Assembly: GCA_044222045.1 (NCBI GenBank)
Contig: JBGAOB010000069.1
Span: 1-17,258, forward strand
From: JBGAMH01 sp044222045
GTDB taxonomy: Bacteria > Eisenbacteria > RBG-16-71-46
Length of the DNA stretch: 17,258 nt
Direction of reading: 5' to 3'
In this document: positions 8,944 to 17,066 of the stretch, piece after piece
Numbering within the stretch: the first letter of the stretch is position 1
Layout: each line of letters starts with the position of its first letter
The notes under the pieces: model-generated
Databases searched by the model: none
What the model saw: only the letters and a program-made list of their open reading frames with translations
Told to the model about the DNA's origin: nothing
Program-made: the position numbers and the translations under genes

Positions 8944-10809
8944 TCAGCGCAGCGACGCGATTCGCGCGGTGGCCGAGCGGCCCGCCGCGTCGAGGCGCGC
9001 GAAGTAGACGCCCGGGGGCGTCGCGCGGTCGGAGTCGTCGCGCCCGTTCCACGACGCACTCACGGCCACTCCCGGCACGAGCGTGCCGGACCACAGCGTG
9101 CGCACCCGGCGGCCCTGCGCGTCGAACACGCGCAGTTGTCCGAAGGCCGCCCGGTCCGTTCCGAGTCCGAACCTCAGGCGTGCGTCCGGCCCGCCGCGAC
9201 GCAGCGGGTTCGGACCCAGCAGGTGCAGGGCGATGCCGACGCCGGGCGCGGGAACGCCGGCGGTGTCGGGCACGTAGCGCAGCGCGGCGAGACCGTTGGG
9301 AATGCCCCAGCCGTACAGGTTGTCGGGCGAGCTCGCGCGGCTCGCGGTGCGCTTGAGCGCCTCGGCGATCCACACGGCCGGCCAGTTCGGGCGCGCCTGC
9401 ATCAGGCAGGCGGCGAGACCGGCGACGAGCGGGCACGAGAACGACGTGCCGTCGTGCATGCCGTACAGCGACGGGTTCGCGCCGGGCTCGGCGAGCCACG
9501 TCCGGGAACCGCGCGCGGCCAGGTCGGGCTTCGTCCGGCCGTCGGCCGTGGGCCCGGTCGACGAGAAGCCCTGGCGCACGCCGTTCGAGTCGACCGCCGC
9601 CACCGCCAGCAGGCTGTCGCCGTTCACGTCGGCGGGGAACACGATGCGGAAGTTCCACGACGACACGCCGCCGTAGTTGCCGGCCGAGTTCACCAGCAGC
9701 ATGCCGCGGCTCGCCGCGATCTGGGCGGCCTGGCTGATGTGCGACGTGTGCCCGTTGAGCTGCGACACCATCAGGTCGTTGCCCACGCTGTCGGGGAACG
9801 TGGCGTAGCCCACCGACGACGAGACGATGTCCGCGCCGAGGCTGTCGGCCCACTCCGCGCCGAGGCCCCACGTGACCATCTCGATGGGTTTCTCGTTGTA
9901 GGAGTTCTCCGTGCGCGCGAGCGCGAACGAGGCGCCGAAGGCCGGCCCGACGTAGGCGCCGGGGCTGTTGCCGCCGATCGCGCTGAGACACCACGTGCCG
10001 TGCCGGTAGACGCTCGCCGCGGCCGGGTTCTGCACGTTGGAGTCGCCGTCGACGAAGTCGCGGGTGCGCCCGCCCACGTCGAGCGTCCGCAGGGCGTCGT
10101 GCGTGTCGAACGAGTTGAAGCCCTCGTCGAGGACCGCGATCATCACGCCTGCTCCGATGTACCCGGAGTCGTGTACGGCGGGCACGTTCATCTGCTGGAG
10201 CTGCGCGCGCGTGAAGCCGTAGTTCAGGGACGTGGCGGCGAGCGCGCCGTCGGGCCGCGCCCGCCGCGTCACGGCGTCCGCGGCCGCCGCGGCGGGATCG
10301 CCGACGCGCTGCAGACGTTCGACGGGCTCGATACGCGAGACGAACGGAAGCTCGGCCAGGGCCTCCACGAGCGGGCTGCACTCGTGGATCGCGACACGGT
10401 TGAACCATCGCGTGGCGGCGAACGGGTGGTATCCGTGTGCCACCAGCGTGTCGACGTACGGCTGGTGCACCGGCAGGTCGAAGTAGTCCACGAGCGGCGA
10501 AACGTGATTGCGCTGCCGGCGCGCCAGCGCGCGCGGTGTCAGGCTGGCCTGCGCCGCGGCGAGTCGCGCGGCGAGATCGGCCGGCCCCTGTTCACCCTTG
10601 TCGGCGAACTGCACCCAGACGAGTTCCGGCGACAGGCAGGTGTCCGTTCGGGCGGCGAGCAACCGGGGGTCGAGCTTCGAGAGTGCCGCGGAGGTCGGGC
10701 GCGCCGCGTGCGCGGCGGCCGCCAGGGCGAGCAGCGAGCCCAGGACGACGAGAACGCCCCACCGAAGACCGGAGCGTCGGGCGTTCGTGTTCGGAGACGT
10801 GTTCGACAA
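8944..10809 (-). CDS. secreted subtilisin-type (S8) serine protease with C-terminal FlgD/T9SS-like domain, 621 aa
   Basis: An exported endopeptidase. It has a signal peptide (1-36, RRSGLRW then a Leu/Ala core), a propeptide-like region (about 40-185), the S8 catalytic domain (about 210-510) and a C-terminal beta domain (about 545-621). The triad is complete: D228 in IAVLDEGFN, H270 in YRHGTWCLS, S456 in GTSFSCPLVAG. The oxyanion Asn is N377 in NSAGNYG. The C-terminal domain has LRVFDAQGRRVRTL, SWNGRDD and GVYFARLDAAG, the pattern of FlgD Ig-like and T9SS type A sorting domains, suggesting surface attachment or secretion. The start is a TTG at 10807-10809 with AGGA seven bases upstream; I saw no better in-frame start before the signal peptide. 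First gene of a unit with the two M16 genes. The substrate is unknown. Confidence 0.93.
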   Translation of the reverse strand: MSNTSPNTNARRSGLRWGVLVVLGSLLALAAAAHAARPTSAALSKLDPRLLAARTDTCLSPELVWVQFADKGEQGPADLAARLAAAQASLTPRALARRQRNHVSPLVDYFDLPVHQPYVDTLVAHGYHPFAATRWFNRVAIHECSPLVEALAELPFVSRIEPVERLQRVGDPAAAAADAVTRRARPDGALAATSLNYGFTRAQLQQMNVPAVHDSGYIGAGVMIAVLDEGFNSFDTHDALRTLDVGGRTRDFVDGDSNVQNPAAASVYRHGTWCLSAIGGNSPGAYVGPAFGASFALARTENSYNEKPIEMVTWGLGAEWADSLGADIVSSSVGYATFPDSVGNDLMVSQLNGHTSHISQAAQIAASRGMLLVNSAGNYGGVSSWNFRIVFPADVNGDSLLAVAAVDSNGVRQGFSSTGPTADGRTKPDLAARGSRTWLAEPGANPSLYGMHDGTSFSCPLVAGLAACLMQARPNWPAVWIAEALKRTASRASSPDNLYGWGIPNGLAALRYVPDTAGVPAPGVGIALHLLGPNPLRRGGPDARLRFGLGTDRAAFGQLRVFDAQGRRVRTLWSGTLVPGVAVSASWNGRDDSDRATPPGVYFARLDAAGRSATARIASLR

Positions 10810-10831
10810 GCGCTCTTCCTCTCGGACGGTT

Positions 10832-10853
10832 CGCGGCCATGCGGCCGGCCGCG
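10832..10853 (-). promoter_or_regulatory. GC hairpin in the leader of the S8 protease gene
   Basis: Perfect 7-bp arms 10832-10838 and 10847-10853 around an 8-nt loop. A 12-bp palindrome, GCGGCCGGCCGC (10841-10852), shares the right arm, so two foldings or a dyad protein-binding site are possible. It lies about 10 bp upstream of the ribosome-binding site of the TTG-initiated S8 gene. A regulatory role is inference; in DNA this G+C-rich, such repeats also arise by chance. Confidence 0.3.
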
Positions 10854-11223
10854 GTCGATTCGTGGCTCACTGCTTCGATGCAGCCCTCTTGCGCCCCGCG
10901 GCGGTCGTGTCACGTCGGTCCCGACGCCGCAGCCGATCCCCGCCCACGGCGCCCGTGAGCCGGCCCGGGACGGCCCCGGGTGGGCGGCCTCCCGGCTCCA
11001 CCGCGGGGCACGAGTGTACCTTGGCGGGCGGCCAACCACGGAGTGCGGAGTCGCGGAGACCCCGCGATGGCGGGCGGAAATCCGGTGTTCGGCCGACGGA
11101 TCCGCGCGGGCGCCCGGTCGAAGCCGGCTCCGGCCACCGTGGACGGGGCGGTTCCCCGGGCCCGGGCCGGCGGCGGTGGCCCGATCCGGACCGACCGGCC
11201 CGTACCGGCCCCCGGAACACACC

Positions 11224-11249
11224 GGGGGCCCGCGGTGTCGCGGGCCCCC
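11224..11249 (-). terminator. 11-bp GC hairpin terminator of the lipoprotein operon
   Basis: Arms 11224-11234 and 11239-11249 are exact complements, all G and C, with a 4-nt loop. The hairpin begins 10 bp beyond the stop codon of the 368-aa protein gene. There is no real T-run after it on the minus strand, so it may be Rho-assisted or mainly a 3'-end stabiliser. Confidence 0.65.
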
Positions 11250-11259
11250 CTGGGATGCG

Positions 11260-12366
11260 TCAACGAATGACGACGAAGCGATTCTGGAACGTGAACTTCG
11301 CGGCTTCGACCCGGTACATGTAGATGCCCGAGCCGACGGCGCGTCCGTCGTCGTTCAGCAGGTCCCATCGTTCGAAGTCGCGCACGGTGTCGCTGTGCTC
11401 GAGGACGCGGACGAGGTCACCGGCCACCGTGTAGATCTTGATCGTGGAGCGCGGAGGCAGGTTGACGAACTGCAGCTCGTGCCCGCCCGGCGTCTCCCAG
11501 ACTTCGTTCGCGCGGTAGGGATTGGGCACCACCGACACGCGCTCGAGATTCGCCGTCGGACCGCCCGTGGGCTCCACCGGCTGCGCGAGCATGTTCGTGA
11601 GCTTGGCGTTCAGGTTCGGGCACGTCAGTCGGTCGAGCGGATCGGTGCAGCGGATGCGCCCGTCGAGCGTGTCCGGAACGAACAGATCCTCGTTGTCCTG
11701 GTCGGTCGTGTTCCGCTTCTCGTAGGTCACCGTGTACCAGAGGCGGAAGCCGTCGTGCGGTCCGGGAGGCGGCACCAGTCGGAACACCGAATCACCGGGG
11801 CTGATACAGCGGCCGAAGCTGTCGATCCGGCGGCACACCTTCTGGTACGAACCGGAGGAGTCCGGATCGACGAACGTGATGATCGAGTCGTTCGCGACCG
11901 GCGACGTGTTGGATGCGAATCCCGTGCTGTCCACGACCCACGGGCAGACGTACTGCATCGTGCGCGGGTTCAGGCGGGACTGGTTCCACGTCATCTCGCT
12001 GAGCGTGTTGATGGAGTACCGACGCACCAGCACCATCGCCGACGTGTCGGGGCGATGCTCCACCCGGTAGATGCGGTAGCCACCGAAGTCCGGACGCGCC
12101 TCGGCGAGGCGATCGCGGAGGAACCGCAGGGTGATCTTGCGGGAATGCGGCACGAGGCTGTCGGGGCGAACGCCGAACGAACCGGGACAGCGCAGCGAGT
12201 CGATCCGCGTGCTGTCGCGGAACTCGCCGGGATAGGCCCACACGCTCAGCCTCGGGAACGCGCTGGACTGGGCGTGCGAAACCCGCGCGCCGGCGCCGGC
12301 CACGAGGGCCAGCGCCAGCGTCACGAGCAGGACACATCGCGAGAACACACTGCCGAACCGAGTCAT
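11260..12366 (-). CDS. secreted protein with C-terminal FlgD/T9SS-like sorting domain, 368 aa
   Basis: Function unknown; probably exported and surface-associated. A signal peptide (about 1-32, core VLLVTLALALVAGAGA, end SHAQ) is followed by a region with FN3-like features (FGGYRIYRVE at 94-103; FRLWYTVTYE at 207-216). At 276-368 comes the C-terminal domain SVVPNPYRANEVW, TIKIYTVAGDLVRVLE, RWDLLNDDGR, GSGIYMYRVEA, the pattern of T9SS type A/FlgD-like domains. Six Cys remain after signal removal (60, 141, 178, 187, 240, 249), enough for three disulfides. The ATG is 3 bp after the stop of the 845-aa lipoprotein gene, and its ribosome-binding site GGGAG abuts that stop, so translation is probably coupled. 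Last gene of the unit. Similarity to the S8 protein is confined to the C-terminal domain. Confidence 0.88.
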   Translation of the reverse strand: MTRFGSVFSRCVLLVTLALALVAGAGARVSHAQSSAFPRLSVWAYPGEFRDSTRIDSLRCPGSFGVRPDSLVPHSRKITLRFLRDRLAEARPDFGGYRIYRVEHRPDTSAMVLVRRYSINTLSEMTWNQSRLNPRTMQYVCPWVVDSTGFASNTSPVANDSIITFVDPDSSGSYQKVCRRIDSFGRCISPGDSVFRLVPPPGPHDGFRLWYTVTYEKRNTTDQDNEDLFVPDTLDGRIRCTDPLDRLTCPNLNAKLTNMLAQPVEPTGGPTANLERVSVVPNPYRANEVWETPGGHELQFVNLPPRSTIKIYTVAGDLVRVLEHSDTVRDFERWDLLNDDGRAVGSGIYMYRVEAAKFTFQNRFVVIR

Positions 12367-12369
12367 CCG

Positions 12370-14907
12370 TTACTCCCGATTCCTGCCGATGGGCAGGTGT
12401 CCCTGAATCACTCGCCGCGAGGGTTCCGTCGCGGGCCGCACACCGGGGCTCGCCGAACGCGAACCGGCGGCCATCTGGCGCGCGACACTCGCATTGCGCG
12501 TCATGCCCCAGACGTCGTGCAGCACGAAGTCCACGAGCTGGATGCAGCTCTCCCGCGTGAAGTCCCACGGCGCGAAGCCGCTGGTCATCACCGATCCACG
12601 GATGCCGCCGACCGTCGCGTCCGGACCGCCTCGACGCGTCGGGTGGTAGTACGTCATGAGCGGCGTCACCCACGTGGGATTGCCGGGATACTGCGTGTCG
12701 ATGAGACCGCCGTTCACGACGAGCAGCGTGTCGAGCGTCGGGATGTCGACACCGCCGATGTTCTCGGTGATCGTCGTCGCGTCGGCCAGGTACTCCGACG
12801 GGATGTTGCCGCCCGGCTGGTAGAACGCGTCGAAGCGCGTGGGCGGATACACCGGCGTATTGAACTCGTCGCGAACGAACACCTCGTCCGGGAAGTTCGC
12901 CATGCTCGGCCGGCCCGGATACGGCACGTAGTAGTCCGGCTGCCCGGCACGCTGCAGGCCGTGGTACTTCGTGAACGTCGATCGCACGGGGTACGACGAG
13001 ATGAAGCGGGTCTGCCATCCGGCGATGTCGTACATGAAGCGCCCGGGGGCCAGCTCGCGGTTCGAAGCGCTGCTGAACTCGAGACCGTAGGGTGTCGAGC
13101 CGACGCCACGGCGATTCCACTGGATCATGCTGGCGAAGCCGATGCCGCCACCCGCGAGCCACGCCTGGCCACCGGCCTCGATGAACGCCGCGAGCGGATT
13201 CGCCGCCCCGCGGCCGAAGAACCGCAGCGACGTCTGCGGCTTCGCACGGTCGCTGCCGCTGCCGAGATTGGCCGCGCCGACGGCGTCGGTGAGCCAGATC
13301 ACGTGGCGGTACGGCGCGAGTTTCAGCAGCGTCACCGTGGTGGAGATGTCCTCGACGCCCAGGCGCGTGCCCAGCGTGTCGAAGTTGTACCCGGCGAACA
13401 CGCCCGGCGGCGTGAGCGGCTGCGGGCTCGGCAATCCTCGCCACCGGCGGTTGCCCACCGCGTACAGGAACGTGTCCAGTTCGGCGGCGGCCGGCCACGT
13501 GTCGAAGTACGGCAGCTTGAGCAGCGTGTCGCGAGGCGCGGGCTGGCGCTGATCCACCTCGAGCCGCGTGTCGTCCACGACCAGGAGGTCCTTCTGGAAC
13601 GTGGGCCTCACGACCGTGAAGTAGATGACCGCGTTACCGAGAACACCGTTGTTGTCTTCGGCCTCGATCCACAGCCAGTGGTTCCCGGGCTCGAACGGCG
13701 GCATCGTCGCGAACGTGGTGTTGTTGCTCTTCTGGCTCCAGTGGTAAATGTCCAGAACCTCGTTCGTGCGCTCGGTGTTGTCCGAGAGATTGCCGCGAAC
13801 GTTCAGGTCCACCACCCAGCGGTAGCTCTTGATCTGCGCGCCCGCGGTGGGCTCGGCGAACCAGTTGAACGTGATCGGCCGATCGGCGGGCACCTGCACC
13901 CGGATGACCTTGCGGTCGGCCGGATCGGTGGGAATCGAGTAGCCGCCGCTCGTGTAGGTGAAGTTCACGTAGTCGTTGAACACCGTGAACTTGGGACCCA
14001 GCGCGTTCGCGAAGCCGGCCGTGAACTCCAGCATGCTCGAGTTCAGGTCGAAGATCGGCGAATACGCACCGGCCTCGTCGAAGCCCACGACCACGAACAG
14101 GTAGCGCGTGGTGGACTCCTGCGTGGACGGCGTGAGGTTCGAGAACACGGCGAACGTCGTGTCGGCACTCGTCGAGTCGTAGCCGGCGAAGTTGCTCCCG
14201 ACCACGATGTCCCGGAACCGCGACGGCGCGATCTCGGCGGTGTCGATCAACGCCGGCTCGAGCAGATCCGAGTACAGGCGGTACTTGTACTTGATCGGCT
14301 TCTGCGTGAACTGACCGTCGGGGTCGCTGCCGTTCCACGTGATGCGGACCGACGGCGACACCTGCGGCTGCAGCAGCGAGCTCGGCTTGGGCGCGATGAT
14401 CTGCACCGAAGGCGCCACCGTGTACGAGAAGAACACGCGCGACTGCGGCTCCGACTGCAGCGGCGACTTGCCGTTGTCGACCGCCTTGATGACGAACGTG
14501 TGGAAGTCGGAGGACGTGGGTCGACCGGACGGCGCCCGCGGGTCGCGCTGGCTCGAGCGGAAGAACAGGATCTGCTCGTTCTTCGTCGTGCGCACCCACT
14601 GGGTGTCCTGTCCGGCGGCCACCTGCTGCCGATCCGGCGGATCCACGGCGTAGAGGAAGTAGTCCACCTTGCCGTCGGGATCGTGCCCGGACCACTGGAG
14701 CTTGTACGCGTAGAAGTACTGCAGACGCTCACCCGTCTGCGGATCGGTCTGCACCGTGTCGATCGGTGCCTGCGTCAGGGCGACTTCCGGCCGCGCGTTC
14801 GGTTTCAGCGTTCCATCACCGGACTTCTTGCTGCAGCCCGTGGCGAACGCGACCAGCGCGAGCAGGGCGGTGAGCCAGGTCGCGGCGGCGAGGAGACGAA
14901 GCTTCAT
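12370..14907 (-). CDS. lipoprotein with Ig/FN3-like repeats and an alpha/beta GATase-like domain, 845 aa
   Basis: Function unknown. A lipoprotein signal ends in FATGC (lipid-modified Cys25), followed by SKKSGDG. Residues 35-165 hold an Ig/FN3-like unit (YKLQWSGHDPDGKVDYFLYAVD; HTFVIKAVDNGKSP). A second unit starts near 166 (VRITWNGSDPDG) and a third spans about 330-435 (ITFNWFAEP, WLWIEAEDNNGVLG). From 438 to about 800 the character changes to an alpha/beta pattern with DLLVVDDTRLE, YRHVIWLTDAVG, LAAFIEAGGQAWLAGGG and a final WDFTRESCIQLVDFVLHDVWG. This resembles glutamine-amidotransferase-like or flavodoxin-like folds used as structural domains; I see no catalytic Cys-His pair. The N-terminal unit is related to the preceding 703-aa lipoprotein. 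The ATG has AAGGAG about ten bases upstream inside the previous gene and starts 3 bp after its stop. Confidence 0.88.
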   Translation of the reverse strand: MKLRLLAAATWLTALLALVAFATGCSKKSGDGTLKPNARPEVALTQAPIDTVQTDPQTGERLQYFYAYKLQWSGHDPDGKVDYFLYAVDPPDRQQVAAGQDTQWVRTTKNEQILFFRSSQRDPRAPSGRPTSSDFHTFVIKAVDNGKSPLQSEPQSRVFFSYTVAPSVQIIAPKPSSLLQPQVSPSVRITWNGSDPDGQFTQKPIKYKYRLYSDLLEPALIDTAEIAPSRFRDIVVGSNFAGYDSTSADTTFAVFSNLTPSTQESTTRYLFVVVGFDEAGAYSPIFDLNSSMLEFTAGFANALGPKFTVFNDYVNFTYTSGGYSIPTDPADRKVIRVQVPADRPITFNWFAEPTAGAQIKSYRWVVDLNVRGNLSDNTERTNEVLDIYHWSQKSNNTTFATMPPFEPGNHWLWIEAEDNNGVLGNAVIYFTVVRPTFQKDLLVVDDTRLEVDQRQPAPRDTLLKLPYFDTWPAAAELDTFLYAVGNRRWRGLPSPQPLTPPGVFAGYNFDTLGTRLGVEDISTTVTLLKLAPYRHVIWLTDAVGAANLGSGSDRAKPQTSLRFFGRGAANPLAAFIEAGGQAWLAGGGIGFASMIQWNRRGVGSTPYGLEFSSASNRELAPGRFMYDIAGWQTRFISSYPVRSTFTKYHGLQRAGQPDYYVPYPGRPSMANFPDEVFVRDEFNTPVYPPTRFDAFYQPGGNIPSEYLADATTITENIGGVDIPTLDTLLVVNGGLIDTQYPGNPTWVTPLMTYYHPTRRGGPDATVGGIRGSVMTSGFAPWDFTRESCIQLVDFVLHDVWGMTRNASVARQMAAGSRSASPGVRPATEPSRRVIQGHLPIGRNRE

Positions 14908-14910
14908 GGA

Positions 14911-17022
14911 TCAGTAGCTCCTTCGAACGGCGGAAGGTGACCCCGGTCGTTGGGTCGGCTTCACACTGGAGGAAGTCGGAGTCTCGGGCGCGGCCACGCC
15001 ACCCGGCACGGCCAGCGTGACGGGGATGTTGTAGACCACGCAACGGCCGGTGCCGGGGAACTCCTCGCACCGGTCGCAGTCGCACAGGCGCACGCGAACC
15101 GTGAGCGGGCCGTTCGCGAGGCGGGCCGGCAGTCGCACCGGCACGTCGGCGTTGTCGATGAACAGCGAATCCGCCGGGTTCGTGGTGAGCGTGACCACCA
15201 CGGTCGTGTCGACGCCCTCGACGGTCTTGCCCAGCACGTACACCGCGCGCCGCAGCACGCGACGGTTGTTCGGGAAGCTGCCGCCGACCGGCCGCGACGT
15301 CACGCCCGTGTAGTAGGGATCCACGTCGTCCGCGTCGAGGTTGAGACGCTGGTTCGGAGCGGTGGTCCGGTCCCAGTCGCGCGCCGTGTAGACGGTGCCG
15401 GGCGTGGGCCGGAACGTGCTGGACGTGGTCTTCAGGAAAGGCGCGCGGTTGACGTAGAACGTCATCACCTTCGCGCGCAGATCGGGCGGCAGTGTGTTGC
15501 CCTCCACCGCACTCACCGCGTCGGTGATGCGCCCGTCCACGGCGCCGTCGCCGTCTTCGGCGCGGATCAGCGCGTAGGCCTTGCCCGACAGGTTCATCGG
15601 CCAGTAGATGTTCACGAACGGCTGGTGGAACACCGACGAGTTGTTGAAGACCGGGTACTTGAACGTCTCGGCGGGAATGATCCGTGGACCGTCGGTCTGC
15701 GTGATCACGCGCGCACGGAAGCCGATCGGAGACCCGTTCGCGGAGTCGGAGGGCTGCACCACCACGCCGGCGCCCGGAGGCACGTCGTTCGGGTTGACGT
15801 CCACCTTGTAGGGCGAGTCGCGGTCGAGGCCACCCGTGGGCAGCACCACCCACGAGTTCATGTTCACCGTGTCGCCTTCCTCGTGGTACCAGATGCGGTC
15901 GCCGTAGAACTCGAAGAACGAGCGCCGCGCCGGACGGAACGCCGGGAGCACCGAGAACGAGTCCGAGCTGAGCATGGTGCGCGCGACGGTGGCGGTCGGA
16001 TTCTCGCGCGAGCCCCACGCGACGTTCTTGTAGTAGTAGCGCTTGCCGTTGCCGTCGACGTAGGACAGCCAACCCTGGCCGGGGTCGTCCTTGTTCGGGC
16101 CCGCGAACCAGGTGTCGGGGTCGAAGTTCATCACGAACCGACGGGTCGCCGTGCCGGCGTAGCCGGACTGGCCGACCGCCTTGAGCGTGAACACCTTGAG
16201 GCCCGGCGTGATGACGTCCGTGCCGATCCCCGTGTTGTAGGTGGCCACGTGGACCGACGAGTCCACCGAGTTGAAGGTGGTCTCGTCGAGCTTGTAGCGG
16301 AAGCCCGTCACGTAGGTTCCACGCACTCGCGGCTCGGCGCGCCACTTGAACGTCAGAAGGCTGCCCGAGGGCACCGTGTCGGCCACGGTCGACCGCTGCG
16401 TGAGGCTGTCGGTGATCGTGTAGTCGGCGATCGTCGGGATCAGGTTACCGGTCGTGTCGCTGGTCTGCTGGACCGTGAACGTCCGCCCGGTGCCCTTGGT
16501 ATTGAGCGAGTCGAAGTAGATGACCGGGGGGAAACGGTCCAGCGCCCGGAACATGAACCGGGCCGGCGTGGGATCCGGCTTGCCCTTGTTGTCCACCGCG
16601 TACACGAAGAAGGCGTGCTCGCGCGAGTTCAACCCCTCCGAAGTGGAGAAGATGAACGCGCTGTCGCTCTTCGTGGTGAAGCGGTAGTCCCGGGGCTTAG
16701 GCCCGGGCAGCGAGGGCAACCCCAGACCGGGGTCCGCGATCGCGGTGGTTTCCACCACGGCGAAGTAGTACCCCGCAACTGCTCCATCACGATCGGACGC
16801 GGCCCAGTACAAGTGGTACTTGACCGGGATCGTCCCTGCTCCGCCGCGCCCCTGTTCCGGGCGACCCTGGAAATCGCGGTAGGTGATGGTGTCCTGAGGC
16901 GCTGCGGTGATCCAGGTCTCAGGAGCCTGATTGTCGTCTACGTTGGGAACCAGTGCCTTACGGCATCCGGCGGCCATGATGGCCAGAAACAGGCAAAGAA
17001 CGACCCCGACACGAACGCGCAT
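14911..17022 (-). CDS. lipoprotein with Ig/FN3-like repeats and a C-terminal four-Cys cluster, 703 aa
   Basis: Function unknown. A lipoprotein signal with lipobox AAGC (Cys20) is followed by RKALVPNVDDNQAPETWI. Residues 30-170 form an Ig/FN3-like unit (YHLYWAASDRDGAVAGYYFAVV; HAFFVYAVDNKGKPDPTPARF) that lines up with the N-terminal unit of the next gene. Further beta-rich units follow near 215-300 (LLTFKWRAEP, LKVFTLKAVGQSG) and 440-525 (KAYALIRAEDGDGAVDG). A compact Cys cluster, C647-x-C649-x2-C652-x8-C661, lies near the end, followed by a Pro/Thr/Ser-rich tail. The start is the ATG at 17020-17022, which puts the positive N-region and hydrophobic core right at the N-terminus. A GTG at 17115 would add 31 residues upstream of the signal and lies upstream of the predicted promoter. 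First gene of the three-gene unit; probably outer-membrane or surface anchored. Confidence 0.9.
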   Translation of the reverse strand: MRVRVGVVLCLFLAIMAAGCRKALVPNVDDNQAPETWITAAPQDTITYRDFQGRPEQGRGGAGTIPVKYHLYWAASDRDGAVAGYYFAVVETTAIADPGLGLPSLPGPKPRDYRFTTKSDSAFIFSTSEGLNSREHAFFVYAVDNKGKPDPTPARFMFRALDRFPPVIYFDSLNTKGTGRTFTVQQTSDTTGNLIPTIADYTITDSLTQRSTVADTVPSGSLLTFKWRAEPRVRGTYVTGFRYKLDETTFNSVDSSVHVATYNTGIGTDVITPGLKVFTLKAVGQSGYAGTATRRFVMNFDPDTWFAGPNKDDPGQGWLSYVDGNGKRYYYKNVAWGSRENPTATVARTMLSSDSFSVLPAFRPARRSFFEFYGDRIWYHEEGDTVNMNSWVVLPTGGLDRDSPYKVDVNPNDVPPGAGVVVQPSDSANGSPIGFRARVITQTDGPRIIPAETFKYPVFNNSSVFHQPFVNIYWPMNLSGKAYALIRAEDGDGAVDGRITDAVSAVEGNTLPPDLRAKVMTFYVNRAPFLKTTSSTFRPTPGTVYTARDWDRTTAPNQRLNLDADDVDPYYTGVTSRPVGGSFPNNRRVLRRAVYVLGKTVEGVDTTVVVTLTTNPADSLFIDNADVPVRLPARLANGPLTVRVRLCDCDRCEEFPGTGRCVVYNIPVTLAVPGGVAAPETPTSSSVKPTQRPGSPSAVRRSY

Positions 17023-17066
17023 TCGCGCCCCCCAGCACGCCCAGTCCTTTAGAAGGGAACGGCGGC

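Larger units (their letters stand above)
10810..11259. other. 450-bp GC-rich intergenic region
   Basis: No convincing gene. Several short frames are open here in both directions, but none has a ribosome-binding site or recognisable protein. The region holds the terminator hairpin at 11224-11249, many short GC inverted repeats, and the leader hairpin at 10832-10853. The promoter of the S8 unit should lie here. The best -10 candidate I could find is a minus-strand TACACT (11013-11018), but it lacks a well-placed -35 box, so I do not annotate it. Confidence 0.6.

Noticed and set aside
7571..10408. A 945-aa minus-strand frame joining the S8 region to the first M16 protein as a fusion
   Set aside because: Upstream of 8905 this frame is Arg-rich shadow of the S8 gene. 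The M16 protein has its own signal peptide and ribosome-binding site.
10867..11368. Short minus- and plus-strand frames in the 10810-11259 gap
   Set aside because: They are Arg/Pro/Gly-rich, overlap each other on both strands, lack ribosome-binding sites and match no family I recognise.
8926..14940. A plus-strand reading frame open for about 6 kb, and other long plus-strand frames such as 2203-5445 and 5442-6641
   Set aside because: They lie antisense to well-identified minus-strand genes and translate to Arg/His/Val-rich sequence without domains or ribosome-binding sites. G+C-rich third positions of the real genes remove stops on the opposite strand.
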